From Actinoplanes cyaneus (lineage in GTDB: Bacteria; Actinomycetota; Actinomycetes; Mycobacteriales; Micromonosporaceae): a DNA stretch of 64,000 bases. The stretch is taken from the NCBI RefSeq assembly GCF_016862095.1, contig NZ_BOMH01000045.1, forward strand, positions 124,001-188,000, read 5' to 3'. Both the position numbers and the translations under genes were made by a program. A model generated the notes under the pieces. That model searched no databases. It was not told the DNA's origin and saw only the letters and a program-made list of their open reading frames with translations. This document shows positions 16,825 to 26,208 of this stretch, piece by piece (the stretch's first letter is position 1; every line of letters begins with the position of its first letter).

Positions 16825-17545
16825 CTATTTCCGCGACCACTCCGAAGTGGTCGGATAGGGGCACACGCCGCCCGTCCGGCAGGGTCACCTCGTCCTGCAG
16901 GGCCAGATCGGCGTGCTCGATTCCGGCGTTGCGCACCAGGAGATGATCGAATGCGGGTGGATGCGGCCACTGCGGCAACGGGCGATAAGTCGGGCGCCTG
17001 TCCCCAGCCATCGCGTCGGCAAGTCCGGCGCGCTCCCGGAAATCGGCGAGCACGCGGGTGTCCCGGGGCAGGTTGAGGTCACCGGCGACCACCACCGGGC
17101 GGCTCTGATCGATCGCGGCCAGCTCGCGCGCCAGCACGTCGAGCTCACCTTGTTCGACGATGGTGAACCGGTTGCCCGGCGACCAGTCGTCGTCGCGGTT
17201 CGCCGACAGATGCGTGTTCACCACGACCAGGTCACCGAGTTCCGCGATCAGCGCACCCTTGCGCATCAGGAACTCCGGGCGGGCCGGCCCGGCGAGCGGG
17301 AATCGCACGAAACGCCACCGATCGATCGGAGTACGAGACAGAAGGACAAGACCCCCTTTCAGTACGACTGAGCCCGCGCACGCCGAGTGCGGGAAGTGCC
17401 GCCGGAGCAGCGCCGCGTTGCGCCGGTACATGACCTCCTGGAGACAGACGATGTCGACATCGGAATCACGCAGGATCCGGCCGAGCGCCTCCAGCCGTGG
17501 CCGGACATCCCCGGTGAACAGCGTGTTGAAGGTCAGCAGACGCAT
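16817..17545 (-). CDS. Endonuclease/exonuclease/phosphatase (EEP) family hydrolase
   Basis: 242 residues. EEP motifs: 'LLTFNTLF' (Asn), 'DIVCLQEV' (metal Glu), 'NTHLSA' (His), 'VVAGDLNLPRDT' (catalytic Asp/Asn), 'FDHLLVR' and 'LSDHFGVVAEI' (Asp-His pair). No signal peptide. Relatives include sphingomyelinase-like and phosphoinositide phosphatases as well as nucleases, so the substrate is open. It lies 16 bases downstream of the pseudo-caspase gene on the same strand and could be its operon partner. Confidence 0.88.
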   Translation of the reverse strand: MRLLTFNTLFTGDVRPRLEALGRILRDSDVDIVCLQEVMYRRNAALLRRHFPHSACAGSVVLKGGLVLLSRTPIDRWRFVRFPLAGPARPEFLMRKGALIAELGDLVVVNTHLSANRDDDWSPGNRFTIVEQGELDVLARELAAIDQSRPVVVAGDLNLPRDTRVLADFRERAGLADAMAGDRRPTYRPLPQWPHPPAFDHLLVRNAGIEHADLALQDEVTLPDGRRVPLSDHFGVVAEIAL

Positions 17546-17561
17546 CCGCGGAGCGTACCGG

Positions 17562-20500
17562 TCAGCTCTCCGCCGCCTTCAGCACCGTGATCGCCCCGTC
17601 CCGCCCCGCGGTCACGAAAAGCCGCAGACCGTCCGGGGACAACGCGATGACCCGTGGGCTGTCGCCGACCTTGACCGTGGCCGCCACCTTCCGCTCCTTC
17701 AGATCGAGCACCGACAACGTGTCCGAGCCCTCGTTGACCACATAGGCGTGGACGCCGTCCGCGGAAACGATCACCGCCTGCGGCAGCTTGCCCACCGTGT
17801 AACGCTGCGTCAGTTCGAGGGTCGTGGTGTCGTAGGTCTCGACGGTGTTGACGTCGTAATTCGTCACCACGACCGTCTTGCCGTCCGGCGTGACGGCCAC
17901 GCTGTGCGGGGAGCGCCCGACCGAGATGTTGGCGAGCACCTTCAAGCTCGTCGTGTCGATCACCGACATCTTGCTGGACTCGTGATCCGAGGTGAACGCC
18001 CGCGTGCCGTCCGGCGTGAAGTCGATCCAGTGGGGGTTCGGCGGCACACTGATCTGCTGCTGTTTCGCCAGCGTCTGCGCGTCGTAGATCTCCACCCGCG
18101 CCCCGTTGTGGATCGGCAGCCAGACCCGCCCGTCCGGCGCGATTGCCGGCTCGAACGGCCGTGGCCCGGTCTTCACGGACGTGATCACGGTGCGTTGCGC
18201 GGTGTCGATCACCGCCATCCCGTTCGCGCTGAAGTCGTTCTCGAACATCGAGACGTAAAGCCGCGAGCCGTCCTTGGACAGCGCCAGGAAGCGGGGCGTG
18301 TTCGGCACCGCGAGCGAGCTGACCTTCTTGCTCGCCGGGTCGACGAAGAACACCGCCTTGGCACCCTGGTCCGCGACGTAGACGGTGGCGTTGTCCGGTG
18401 CGACGGCGACGCCCTCCGGCTCCCGCCCGACACCATTGATCGCGTCGGTCACGACAGGCTCGGCGAGGCTCGCCACCGCGGGCGGCGCCGACGGGCTCGC
18501 CGGAGCGGCCGACGGCGGAGGCTGCTGTTGTTGCTGGGTCGCTGTCGCCGTCGGCGCGGCGGTCGGCTCGGGGCCGTTGCGGCTGGCGGTCCAGCGGATG
18601 CCCAGGTAAGCACCGCCCGCGAGGATCAACGCGAGCAGCAGAATCCCGGCCACCCTGAGGCGCCGCCTGCCGTGCGGCGGATCCTGGACACTGCCCGGGG
18701 CACCCGGCCCGGGCGGCTGCTGCCAACTCGGCGAGGCCGGCCAGCCGGCGGGCGACGTCGGCCAGGTGGTGTTTCCGCTGCTGGGCTGCCAGTCGCTCGG
18801 CTCGGCCGGCGCTGCCCAGCTGGGAGTGCCTGGCGAACCGGCGAGTCCGGTCCCGGCGGTCCAGTCGTCCGGGCCGCTCCACGAGACCCGCCCGGACGAC
18901 GCACCCGCGAGCCCGCCACCGATGCCGCCAACCGCGTCAGGCACGTTCCCACCGCTCGGTCCGGTGGGCGCGCCGGTGCTGACGGGCCCGTTCGCGTCGC
19001 TCGGCCAGTGGGGTGCGCCTGTGCTGACGGGCCCGTTCGCGCCACCCGGTCCGTTGGGTGCGCCTGTGCTGACGGGCCCGTTCGCGCTGCCCGGCCCGGC
19101 GGGTGCGCCTGTGCTGACAGGTCTGTTCGCGTCGCCGCGCCCGGTGGTTGGCCCGCTCGCACTGACGGGCCTGTTCGCGTTGTCGAAACCGCTGGTCGGC
19201 TGGTTCGTGCCGGTGGGTGCATTCGAGGCGGGGATCCGGCTGCCCGCGATGGGCGCGTCGGGGTGGAAGTTGCCCGGCCAGGTGCGCTCGTCGCCGGCTC
19301 CGGCGGGGCTCGGTGTGGCCGCCGATCCTGCCAACGGGTTCACGGTGGCCGGCCAGTCGGCGCCGGCGACGGTCGCCTCGTCGCCCTGTTGCAGCGGGTG
19401 CGGCCAGCCTCCGGCCGCGGCCGCTGCAGCGCCCTCCGCCCAGGGATCCACCGGGGCGCCAACCGGGTTCCCGCTGCCGGGCTGATCCGGCCAGGACTCT
19501 CCGGAGGTGGCAGCACCCGGCCAGTCGCCGGGATGGCCGGTGCCCGGTGCAGTCGCTGCGCCAGGCCACTGCGGGGCGAAACTTGCCCGAGGAACGGCGG
19601 TTTCCGGCCGCTGCCCCGTGAAACCCGCGCGCGGTGTCGCGGCGTCGGTCGCCTGCTGATCCGTCGGCGTTGCGGCCGTCTCCGAGCGTTGCTCCGTGAC
19701 GTCCGGGATGGGCGGTGGGGTGGACTCCGGCGGTTGCTGGTCCGGAGCTCTTCGGATCGGGACCCTGGATCCGGAGGTGGCGGCTTCTGGGCGGTGTTCC
19801 GGGGAGTCAGGGGAGTCCGGGCCCGAGACGGCTGATGCCGGGGTGGGAGATTCTGGCTGCTGGGCAGTGCTTCCTGCGGAGCTTGGCTGCCACCCGAAAC
19901 CGGGCTCCGCCTGGTCGAATGGGCTAGTCCCGCCAACTTGCGCGGGGCCTGACCCGGTGGAGGAACTGGCGGACGGTGACGTGCTCCGGGCTTCGGCGGC
20001 TGCCATCGGAGTGGCCGGGGAGCCGTGATCCGGTGCGTCGTCGTCGGCGTCACGGGCCGGGCCGGGTGAGCTCTGGTTCATCGGTCGGCTCGGCGACGAG
20101 GTGGCCAGCCAGCTCCCGACGAAGCCCCCTGCTGCAGCGGCCGCTACCCCGGTCGTGCCCGCGCCGGAGCGTTCCGTCGGGTCGTTGCGGGACTCGCCGT
20201 CCGGGGCCGTGCCGGCTGAGGACGGCGGCGGGCTCACGGCTTGCGAAGCGGGTTCGACCTGCTGAAGATCGGCTTCGGTGAGTTCGGTTGCCGGGGAGAG
20301 GTCGTCGGCAGGGTCGCTGGGACCGCCGTTCCCGGTGACGGGTCGATGGCCGCCGGAGGCTGCGTCCGACCAGGCCGGGGCCACGTCCGACCAGGCTGGG
20401 ACGTGTTCGGGCGCGGCCGGTGTGCCCTCCCGGGAGGAGGATCCGGGTTCGGGCTGCTGGGCCGTGGCCGGATGATCGTGGTCCGGCTGGGATTCCGGGG

Positions 20501-23006
20501 CACGCCGCGGTTCCGGGACTCTGGGCGAAGTAGGCCACGGGCCGGAACTGTCCGCGGTGATGGCCGGCTCCGCCGGCGTGCCGGGCCAGATAGCCGTCGC
20601 GCCGGTTCCCGCTGCGGCTCCGGCGGTCTCCTGGCTGGTCGTGCCGGTTCCCGTTGCGGCCTGGGCGGTCTCATGGCTTATCGCGGCGGTTTCCGCTGCG
20701 GCGTGGGTGGTCTCGTGCCCGGTCGTGCCGGCGCCCTCGTCCACCTGCGGCGGGGGGACGAGGTTGGGCATGGTCACCTGCGACGAGGCGTCAGCATCCG
20801 CGGAGGAGGCCTCGAAGTCGGCGGTGGCGTCCGGATGGCCGAGTGCGCCGGACTGCGCAGCCTGACCGCCGGTGAGCGGCATCGCGGCTGGGAGTCGGGG
20901 GACGCGCTGGGTGGTTTCCATGTCGACGACAGGCGGTTGATACGGGACGTGCTGCGTGGTCTGCATGTCGACGGCAGGCGGTTGATGACGAACGTGCTGT
21001 GTGGTCTCCACGCCGATGGGAGGTGATTGATAGGGGACGTGCTGGGTGCTCTCCATGTCGACGGTGGGCGGTTCGTCGTGGACGGGCTGTCCTTGAGCGG
21101 GCGACTGGGCGGATGGCCACGCGGAGCTCACCGAGGTGGGCGTCGGGCCGGTGTGCTGGCCGGCTTCCGGGGACTGTGCCCACCAGGTGCCGGTCGGCGG
21201 GGTAAGGCTCTCGGTGGTTTCGCCGGATCGGGAAGCCGACCGGGCGCCCGGGCGATGCGGTGTGCCTGACCAGGGGCCGCGCGGCGTCTGCGCGGCAGGT
21301 TCCGGCTCGGACGCCGCCGGCTGCGGGGCGTGGGGCTGGGCCGGGCTCCCGGGCTGCTCTGGGGCCGTGGCGTAAGGCTGGACTGGGCTTATGGGCCGCT
21401 CCGGGCCTGGGTCCTGGCGCTGCACGGCCGTTGCTTCGGTGCGGTCGGCCGGGTCCTCAGCCGGTGTTGCCGTGGGTTGCCGGTTCTCCAGGTTCGGCCG
21501 ACGGCCGGTGGGCGCGGCGGATGTCGGCAGGACCAGCGGCTCGCCGGGCGGCCTCGGCGCTGCGACGGGCGGCTTGGGCGGCGTGAAGGGCTGGCCCGGC
21601 GGCGTAACGGGTTGCCCTGGCAATGTGAAGGACGAGCCCGGCGGCGTGAGTGGTTGGCCTGGAGGCGTGAGTGGTTGGCCCGGCGGCGTGAGTGGTTGGC
21701 CTGGAGGCGTGAGTGGTTGGCCTGGCGGTGTGAGGGCCTGACCGGGCGGTGCCGGCACGGAAAAGGGCTGGCCAGGCACGGTGAGCGGCCGCCCGGGTGG
21801 AGTCGGAAGCTGGGCCGGAGGCGCCGGCGGATCCGACGGGGTTGACGCTACTGGGGTGGTCGGCGGTGGAGTGCGGTCCGGGCCGGGTACTGGAGTGGCC
21901 GGCGGCGAAGAGGATTCGGCGGACACCTCGCCCGCGACGGCGAGCTGGGCGGACCCGGCCGGCCCCGTGATGCTGACGGAACCGGCGAGCCGACCCGCGG
22001 CAGGGAGCCACGAAACCCGCAGCTCGTCGCCCTCCACCTCGGCGTGCAGGCCGTCCCCCGACACGGTCACCGTGGACGCTGCCGTCAGCGGCGGGCCGGT
22101 GATCTGGACCCGTACCGTCAATGGCTGGGTTCCTGGAGCAACGCGGCCGAAATCGATCGTGGATGGGGTGAGTCGCAGGGAGGTCCGCCGGAGCGCCGCG
22201 GAAGCGGCGGCGGCGACGCGGTCGTTGCCGGTGGCCATGCGGCTCAGCGTGGCGCGGGCCTGGGCGGCCTGGTCGAGGTCGGCGCCGGACGCTGCCGCGG
22301 CCAGTTCGGCGATCAGGCCCATCTGGTCGCTGCCGGGCTTGCGGACCTTGGCGACGTACGGCTGGCGGCCGGTTCCGAAGACCCAGTGACGTACGGAAGG
22401 GTCGCGTTCCCGCAGGTGCTCGAAGACCTCGTCGATGCCGATGTAGCCGTCGCGGTTCCGGTCGGCGGCGCCGCCCCGGATGCTGTCGGCGAGCAGGCCG
22501 GCGAACGTGGGCGGCTCGGGCCGGGCCGCCGCGGTGATGACCACGCGGCTGCGGGACTCGGCGGAGCGCGCGGCGGGAAAGTACGCCCCGGCGTCGACCG
22601 GGCCGCCGGTGCGTCCGTCGAGGACGATCACGACCTGACCGGCGAGACTGCGGTGCATCAGCGCGTCGAGCCGCGTCACGTCGACCGCGGTGTCGGCGGG
22701 CCGCTGCATGACGGTGTCGGGGGTGGCCAGGTAGAGGCCGCCGCTGGGGCCGGTGAGCAGGATGCCGCGGAAGTAGACCAGCAGGCAGTCGTCACCGCTC
22801 CGGCCGTCGCACAGGGCCTGCAGCCGCTGGTAGACGTGCCAGGTCTCCGGGTCCTGGAGGAATTCCATCTCGAACCCGCCCAGGCCGGGATCGCCCACGA
22901 CGGTGGCGAGGGATCGCACGTCCGCCGAAGGAACCGCGTATCTGCGCAGCACCGGATCGTCGTGGTGTTCGACCGTCACCACAACTGCCAGTCGTCGCCC
23001 GCTCAT
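17562..23006 (-). CDS. Giant membrane protein: catalytically dead caspase domain, repetitive linker, TM helix, beta-propeller
   Basis: 1814 residues. Residues 1-235 follow the actinobacterial caspase (C14) pattern: 'DDCLLVYFRGI...GGLYLATPDT', 'VVIVLD', then an EF-hand-like 'DRNRDGYIGIDEVFEHL'. The catalytic dyad is missing, because the Y-F-S-G-H-G site reads YFRGIL (78-83) and the L-D-C-C-Y-S-G site reads LDGRTGG (129-135). An Ig-like domain follows (about 275-355, 'IDFGRVAPGTQPLTV'). About 1050 residues of Pro/Thr/Ala-rich linker hold several tandem repeats. A basic stop and membrane helix lie at about 1449-1472. The extracytoplasmic YVTN/YncE-type propeller occupies about 1510-1812 ('VAVAPDNATVYVAD', 'VAVTPDGKTVVVTN'). 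It resembles a signalling scaffold, not a protease. The function is unknown. Confidence 0.85.
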   Translation of the reverse strand: MSGRRLAVVVTVEHHDDPVLRRYAVPSADVRSLATVVGDPGLGGFEMEFLQDPETWHVYQRLQALCDGRSGDDCLLVYFRGILLTGPSGGLYLATPDTVMQRPADTAVDVTRLDALMHRSLAGQVVIVLDGRTGGPVDAGAYFPAARSAESRSRVVITAAARPEPPTFAGLLADSIRGGAADRNRDGYIGIDEVFEHLRERDPSVRHWVFGTGRQPYVAKVRKPGSDQMGLIAELAAAASGADLDQAAQARATLSRMATGNDRVAAAASAALRRTSLRLTPSTIDFGRVAPGTQPLTVRVQITGPPLTAASTVTVSGDGLHAEVEGDELRVSWLPAAGRLAGSVSITGPAGSAQLAVAGEVSAESSSPPATPVPGPDRTPPPTTPVASTPSDPPAPPAQLPTPPGRPLTVPGQPFSVPAPPGQALTPPGQPLTPPGQPLTPPGQPLTPPGQPLTPPGSSFTLPGQPVTPPGQPFTPPKPPVAAPRPPGEPLVLPTSAAPTGRRPNLENRQPTATPAEDPADRTEATAVQRQDPGPERPISPVQPYATAPEQPGSPAQPHAPQPAASEPEPAAQTPRGPWSGTPHRPGARSASRSGETTESLTPPTGTWWAQSPEAGQHTGPTPTSVSSAWPSAQSPAQGQPVHDEPPTVDMESTQHVPYQSPPIGVETTQHVRHQPPAVDMQTTQHVPYQPPVVDMETTQRVPRLPAAMPLTGGQAAQSGALGHPDATADFEASSADADASSQVTMPNLVPPPQVDEGAGTTGHETTHAAAETAAISHETAQAATGTGTTSQETAGAAAGTGATAIWPGTPAEPAITADSSGPWPTSPRVPEPRRAPESQPDHDHPATAQQPEPGSSSREGTPAAPEHVPAWSDVAPAWSDAASGGHRPVTGNGGPSDPADDLSPATELTEADLQQVEPASQAVSPPPSSAGTAPDGESRNDPTERSGAGTTGVAAAAAGGFVGSWLATSSPSRPMNQSSPGPARDADDDAPDHGSPATPMAAAEARSTSPSASSSTGSGPAQVGGTSPFDQAEPGFGWQPSSAGSTAQQPESPTPASAVSGPDSPDSPEHRPEAATSGSRVPIRRAPDQQPPESTPPPIPDVTEQRSETAATPTDQQATDAATPRAGFTGQRPETAVPRASFAPQWPGAATAPGTGHPGDWPGAATSGESWPDQPGSGNPVGAPVDPWAEGAAAAAAGGWPHPLQQGDEATVAGADWPATVNPLAGSAATPSPAGAGDERTWPGNFHPDAPIAGSRIPASNAPTGTNQPTSGFDNANRPVSASGPTTGRGDANRPVSTGAPAGPGSANGPVSTGAPNGPGGANGPVSTGAPHWPSDANGPVSTGAPTGPSGGNVPDAVGGIGGGLAGASSGRVSWSGPDDWTAGTGLAGSPGTPSWAAPAEPSDWQPSSGNTTWPTSPAGWPASPSWQQPPGPGAPGSVQDPPHGRRRLRVAGILLLALILAGGAYLGIRWTASRNGPEPTAAPTATATQQQQQPPPSAAPASPSAPPAVASLAEPVVTDAINGVGREPEGVAVAPDNATVYVADQGAKAVFFVDPASKKVSSLAVPNTPRFLALSKDGSRLYVSMFENDFSANGMAVIDTAQRTVITSVKTGPRPFEPAIAPDGRVWLPIHNGARVEIYDAQTLAKQQQISVPPNPHWIDFTPDGTRAFTSDHESSKMSVIDTTSLKVLANISVGRSPHSVAVTPDGKTVVVTNYDVNTVETYDTTTLELTQRYTVGKLPQAVIVSADGVHAYVVNEGSDTLSVLDLKERKVAATVKVGDSPRVIALSPDGLRLFVTAGRDGAITVLKAAES
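18952..19160 (-). repeat. 45-bp coding repeats (15-residue units) in the linker
   Basis: About four consecutive units encode A-N-G-P-V-S-T-G-A-P followed by five variable residues. On the plus strand each begins near GGTGCGCCTGTGCTGACGGG. They are part of the disordered linker of the pseudo-caspase protein. Confidence 0.75.
20905..21070 (-). repeat. 45-bp coding repeats encoding V-D-M-x-T-T-Q-H-V-P units
   Basis: Four units of 15 residues (VDMESTQHVPYQSPP, a diverged copy, VDMQTTQHVPYQPPV, VDMETTQRVPRLPAA) lie head to tail within the linker. Different amino acid content from the other repeat blocks shows independent expansion. Confidence 0.75.
21643..21740 (-). repeat. 21-bp coding repeats encoding P-G-Q-P-L-T-P
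   Basis: Copies begin at 21643, 21664, 21685 and 21706, with degenerate flanking copies. Units differ only at one or two wobble bases, so this block expanded recently compared with the other linker repeats. Confidence 0.85.
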
Positions 23007-23222
23007 CGCATCACCCTTGGTCCATGGTGCGACGTCCGGGGCCGAGCGGGAACCCCTGGGAGATTACGAACTGTTCCCCGGCGGTGACCTTCGGTTGTTG
23101 ATCTTTGTCGGGTTCTGGCCGTTGTGCGGCGATCTAGCTGGTCCGATGTGGTCTTGGACGGGTTGCCGGGCAGGATCCCGGCGACGTGCCGATTTCACCG
23201 GATCCGGCATGTCGGGGATCCG

Positions 23223-23537
23223 TCAGACCATCACATCGAGGGCCCGGCCGTAGGGGAGTTCCTTCTCGGTCTCGGTGACCGTCCGCTCCTTCGCGACCGC
23301 GGCGCTCTCGGCCTGCACGGCGATGTCGGCGACCTTGCCGGCGGCGGCGTTCCGGAGGCCCGCGATCCGGGTGACCTCGGCCTCGGCGGCGGCGACGGCG
23401 GCCCGGTCGGCGGTGATCGTCCGCGCGTCCGCCTGGACCGGGATCAGATCCTGGGCCAGCTGGCGGCGGGAGTTCTGGAGCCGAGCCCAGGCGGCGTGGC
23501 TGTCGGACGACGACGCGGTGGCGGTGATCGTGGTCAT
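23223..23537 (-). CDS. Small Ala-rich helical protein of unknown function
   Basis: 104 residues. The ATG at 23537 has an excellent AGGAGG site; an upstream in-frame start does not. The protein is hydrophilic, without membrane helix. About residues 15-95 are heptad-like ('LQNSRRQLAQDLIP', 'AVAAAEAEVTRIAGL', 'AKERTVTETEKEL'), giving a predicted helical hairpin or coiled coil. The function is unknown. It lies 217 bases upstream of the pseudo-caspase gene on the same strand, with no clear promoter between them. Confidence 0.7.
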   Translation of the reverse strand: MTTITATASSSDSHAAWARLQNSRRQLAQDLIPVQADARTITADRAAVAAAEAEVTRIAGLRNAAAGKVADIAVQAESAAVAKERTVTETEKELPYGRALDVMV

Positions 23538-23650
23538 CGAGACCTCCTGAAGAAACTTGCTGGCAACCGGACAGCCCCTCACATCGGCGGGGGCGCTCCT
23601 GACTTGCTACTTCTTCGGGGTCAAGTTCGCGTGAGCTGGGCAACAACGAA

Positions 23651-23680
23651 GGGTCCGGCCACCCGGAGGAGGCCGGACCC
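23651..23680 (-). terminator. Intrinsic terminator of the helix-hairpin-helix gene
   Basis: Perfect 10-bp stem GGGTCCGGCC / GGCCGGACCC, 10-base loop. On the minus strand it is followed by the T-rich TTCGTTGTTG. It sits 6 bases past the stop of the gene ending at 23687. Confidence 0.8.
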
Positions 23681-23686
23681 ATCCGG

Positions 23687-24721
23687 TCAGCCTGCGGCGC
23701 CGGCCAGTTCGCGGGCCTTGGCGGGCCAGGAGACCAGGCTCGCCGAGCCACGCATGCCGGCCGCGGCGATGGCCTGCTTGAGCTCGAGCGCGTCGGTCTC
23801 GGCGAGTTTCGCGTACGTGGTGATCCCGGCCGCGGCCAGCGCCATCGCGACCTTCGGGCCGATGCCGGGGATCTTGGTGAGGTCGTCCGGCTCGTGGACC
23901 GGGGCGGGAACGATGTCGTCGACCGTGATGGGCTCGACGATCGGGGACGCCTCCTCGGCTTCCTCCGAGACCGGCTCGTCGATGAACTCCTGACCGACCG
24001 GGACGGGCTCGGCCGCGGGGGTGACCGGCTCGGCGGCGGCGACAGGTTCGGGCGCGGTGAAGGGCTCGGGCGCGGTGACCGGCTCGGCGGCGGCGACGGG
24101 CTCCGGCGCGGCGACGGGCTCGGCAACAGCGACGGGCTCGGCAACGGGCTCGGCAACGCTGGGCTCAGCGGCCGGCTCGTCCACCGGACCAGCCTCGTCG
24201 GCGACCGGCTCGATGATCGTGGTCGTCTCGGCGGTCTCGATGACGACCGTCTCGGCGACCGGCTCAGCAGCGACCGGCTCGGTGACGTGGTCGTCGGACG
24301 AAGCGGAGGCGGCGACCGGCTCGGTGACGTCGTCGTCGAAGGAAGCGGAGGAAGCGGAGGAAGCGGGCGAAGCGGAAGAAGCGGGGGAGGAGGACGCCGA
24401 GGAGGCCGGGACCGGCTCGGTGACCGCGTCGTCCGAGGAGACGGCAGGAGCGGCAGGAGTAACCGGAGCGACGGGCTCGGCCACGACCGGCGCCGCCTCG
24501 ATGACGGCCGTCGACTCGGTGGACTCCGCGACCGGGGAGGACGCAGGCGTAGCGACCGCGGAGGACGCAGGCGTAGGTGTAGTGGTGGATCGGGCGGTCT
24601 CGCTGGCAGCAGCCGGTGCGGTCACCGCGGGAGCCTCAGCCCCACCGCGGCGACCACGAATGAACCATCCGGCTATCAGACCGATCACGAGCCCGGCCAC
24701 AAGGGAGAGAATTTCTGCCAT
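23687..24721 (-). CDS. Membrane-anchored helix-hairpin-helix protein with acidic repeat linker
   Basis: 344 residues. An N-terminal signal-anchor ('ILSLVAGLVIGLIAGWFIRG', 4-23) is followed by ~240 residues of low-complexity Ala/Val/Glu/Pro/Ser, including E-P-V-A-A-A repeats (about 195-235). A C-terminal helix-hairpin-helix domain (about 278-340) follows: 'LTKIPGIGPKVAMALAAAGITTYAKLAE'-like sequence with two G-I-G turns. HHH domains of this type bind DNA or partner proteins without sequence specificity. Orientation predicts that the HHH domain is cytoplasmic only if the anchor is N-out; this is not resolvable here. The function is unknown. Confidence 0.75.
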   Translation of the reverse strand: MAEILSLVAGLVIGLIAGWFIRGRRGGAEAPAVTAPAAASETARSTTTPTPASSAVATPASSPVAESTESTAVIEAAPVVAEPVAPVTPAAPAVSSDDAVTEPVPASSASSSPASSASPASSASSASFDDDVTEPVAASASSDDHVTEPVAAEPVAETVVIETAETTTIIEPVADEAGPVDEPAAEPSVAEPVAEPVAVAEPVAAPEPVAAAEPVTAPEPFTAPEPVAAAEPVTPAAEPVPVGQEFIDEPVSEEAEEASPIVEPITVDDIVPAPVHEPDDLTKIPGIGPKVAMALAAAGITTYAKLAETDALELKQAIAAAGMRGSASLVSWPAKARELAGAAG

Positions 24722-24781
24722 ATCGGCCTCCGGGCTGGAGATGAGGGTGCATGTGGTAGCGGGCAGCTTCGCACATCACCT

Positions 24782-26122
24782 TCAGTGACCACGAGCAGGG
24801 TGCTCCGTCCTGCGGTGCACCGCGTAGGTGATCGCCCACAGCACCACCCCGATCACCAGCAGGATCCCGGCGACCCGATAGTCGGTGGCGGCCCGTCCAC
24901 TCAGCGGGCTGGCCAGGAACGCGCAGGCCAGAGCCCCGAGCACCGGGATCACCGTCGGCGCCCGGAAGTGGCGGTGCGTGACCCGGTCGCGCCGCAGCAC
25001 CAGCACCGCCACGTTGACCACGGTGAACACGCAGAGCAGCAGCAGCGCGGTGGTCCCGCCGAGCGCGGTCAGGTCGGCGAACCAGATCAGCCCGAAGGCG
25101 ATCAGCGTCGTGAAGACGATCCCCACCCAGGGGGTACGCCGTGACGCGTGCACCCGTCCGAGAATGCGCGGCAGCACGCCCTCGTTCGCCATCCCGTACA
25201 GCAGCCGGCTCGCCATCATCATGTTGATCAGCGCGCTGTTGGCCACGGCGAACATGGTGATCCACGCGAACACCGAGATCGGGAACCCGGGCGCCCCGGC
25301 CTGCACGACCTTGAGCAGCGGGGTCTCGCCCTCGCCCAGCGCGGCCGGCGACACCAGCGCGACCGAGGAGATCGCCACCAGCACGTAGATCACTCCGGTC
25401 AGGCAGATCCCGGTCAGCATCACCTTCGGGAACGTACGCGACGGGTCGCGGGTCTCCTCGGCCATGTTCACCGAGTCCTCGAAGCCGACCATGGCGAAGA
25501 AGGCGAGCGCCGTCCCGGCGGTCACGGACAGGATCACGCTGTCCCCGGGCTGCGTGTTGAAGTCCCCGAGCCGGGAGAGGTCGCCCTTGCCGCCGGTGAG
25601 TGCCAGCGCCCCGATCACGATCACGATCAGCAGCCCGGTCAGTTCGACGCAGGTCAGCACCACGTTGGCCTTGACGCTCTCGCCGACGCCACGGAAGTTG
25701 ACCAGCGCGACCAGGAGCATGAACCCGAGCGCGACCAGGGTGGTGGGCACGTCGGCGTGCAGGGCCGAGCCGAAGTTCCCGGCGAACGCCTTGGCCGCGC
25801 TGGAGGCCGAGGTCAGCCCGGAGCACATCACGGCGAAGGCCACCATGAACGTCAGGAAGTGCAGGCCGAACGCCTTGTGCGTGTAGAGCGCGGCGCCGGC
25901 CGCCCGCGGGTACTTGGTCACCAGTTCGAGGTAGCTGAACGCGGTCAGCAGCGCGACCACGAACGCCAGCAGGAACGGCAGCCAGACCGCCCCGCCGACC
26001 TGGTTGGCGACTTTCCCGGTCAGCGCGTAGACGCCGGTGCCGAGGATGTCGCCGATCACGAAGAGCAGCAGGAGTCCCGGCCCGATCACCCGGTTGAGCG
26101 AGGGTTCGGTGGTGGTGGTCAT
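24782..26122 (-). CDS. APC-family amino acid permease
   Basis: 446 residues with about 12 membrane helices. The first helix has the APC signature 'VIGDILGTGVYALTG', followed by 'YPRAAGAALYTHKAFG', and helix 6 carries 'FFAMVGFEDSVNMAEETRDPSRTFP', both characteristic of amino acid/polyamine/organocation carriers. The ATG at 26122 is preferred; a GTG one codon upstream is equally possible. It is a single gene bounded upstream by the terminator of the beta-helix gene. The substrate is probably an amino acid; more cannot be said. Confidence 0.92.
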   Translation of the reverse strand: MTTTTEPSLNRVIGPGLLLLFVIGDILGTGVYALTGKVANQVGGAVWLPFLLAFVVALLTAFSYLELVTKYPRAAGAALYTHKAFGLHFLTFMVAFAVMCSGLTSASSAAKAFAGNFGSALHADVPTTLVALGFMLLVALVNFRGVGESVKANVVLTCVELTGLLIVIVIGALALTGGKGDLSRLGDFNTQPGDSVILSVTAGTALAFFAMVGFEDSVNMAEETRDPSRTFPKVMLTGICLTGVIYVLVAISSVALVSPAALGEGETPLLKVVQAGAPGFPISVFAWITMFAVANSALINMMMASRLLYGMANEGVLPRILGRVHASRRTPWVGIVFTTLIAFGLIWFADLTALGGTTALLLLCVFTVVNVAVLVLRRDRVTHRHFRAPTVIPVLGALACAFLASPLSGRAATDYRVAGILLVIGVVLWAITYAVHRRTEHPARGH

Positions 26123-26159
26123 CACGTCCGAATACCCAAAGCCCGGCCGAAAAGTAACA

Positions 26160-26191
26160 CGGCGGTCACCCTCCGGAAAGGGTGACCGCCG
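26160..26191 (-). terminator. Intrinsic terminator of the beta-helix gene
   Basis: Perfect 13-bp stem (CGGCGGTCACCCT / AGGGTGACCGCCG), loop CCGGAA, followed on the minus strand by GTTACTTTTC. It is placed 17 bases after the stop codon at 26209. Confidence 0.85.
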
Positions 26192-26208
26192 CGGCTCTCA
26201 CAACGCGA

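Noticed and set aside
17562..23006. Active metacaspase / C14 peptidase
   Set aside because: Both His and Cys of the dyad are absent from the expected motifs.
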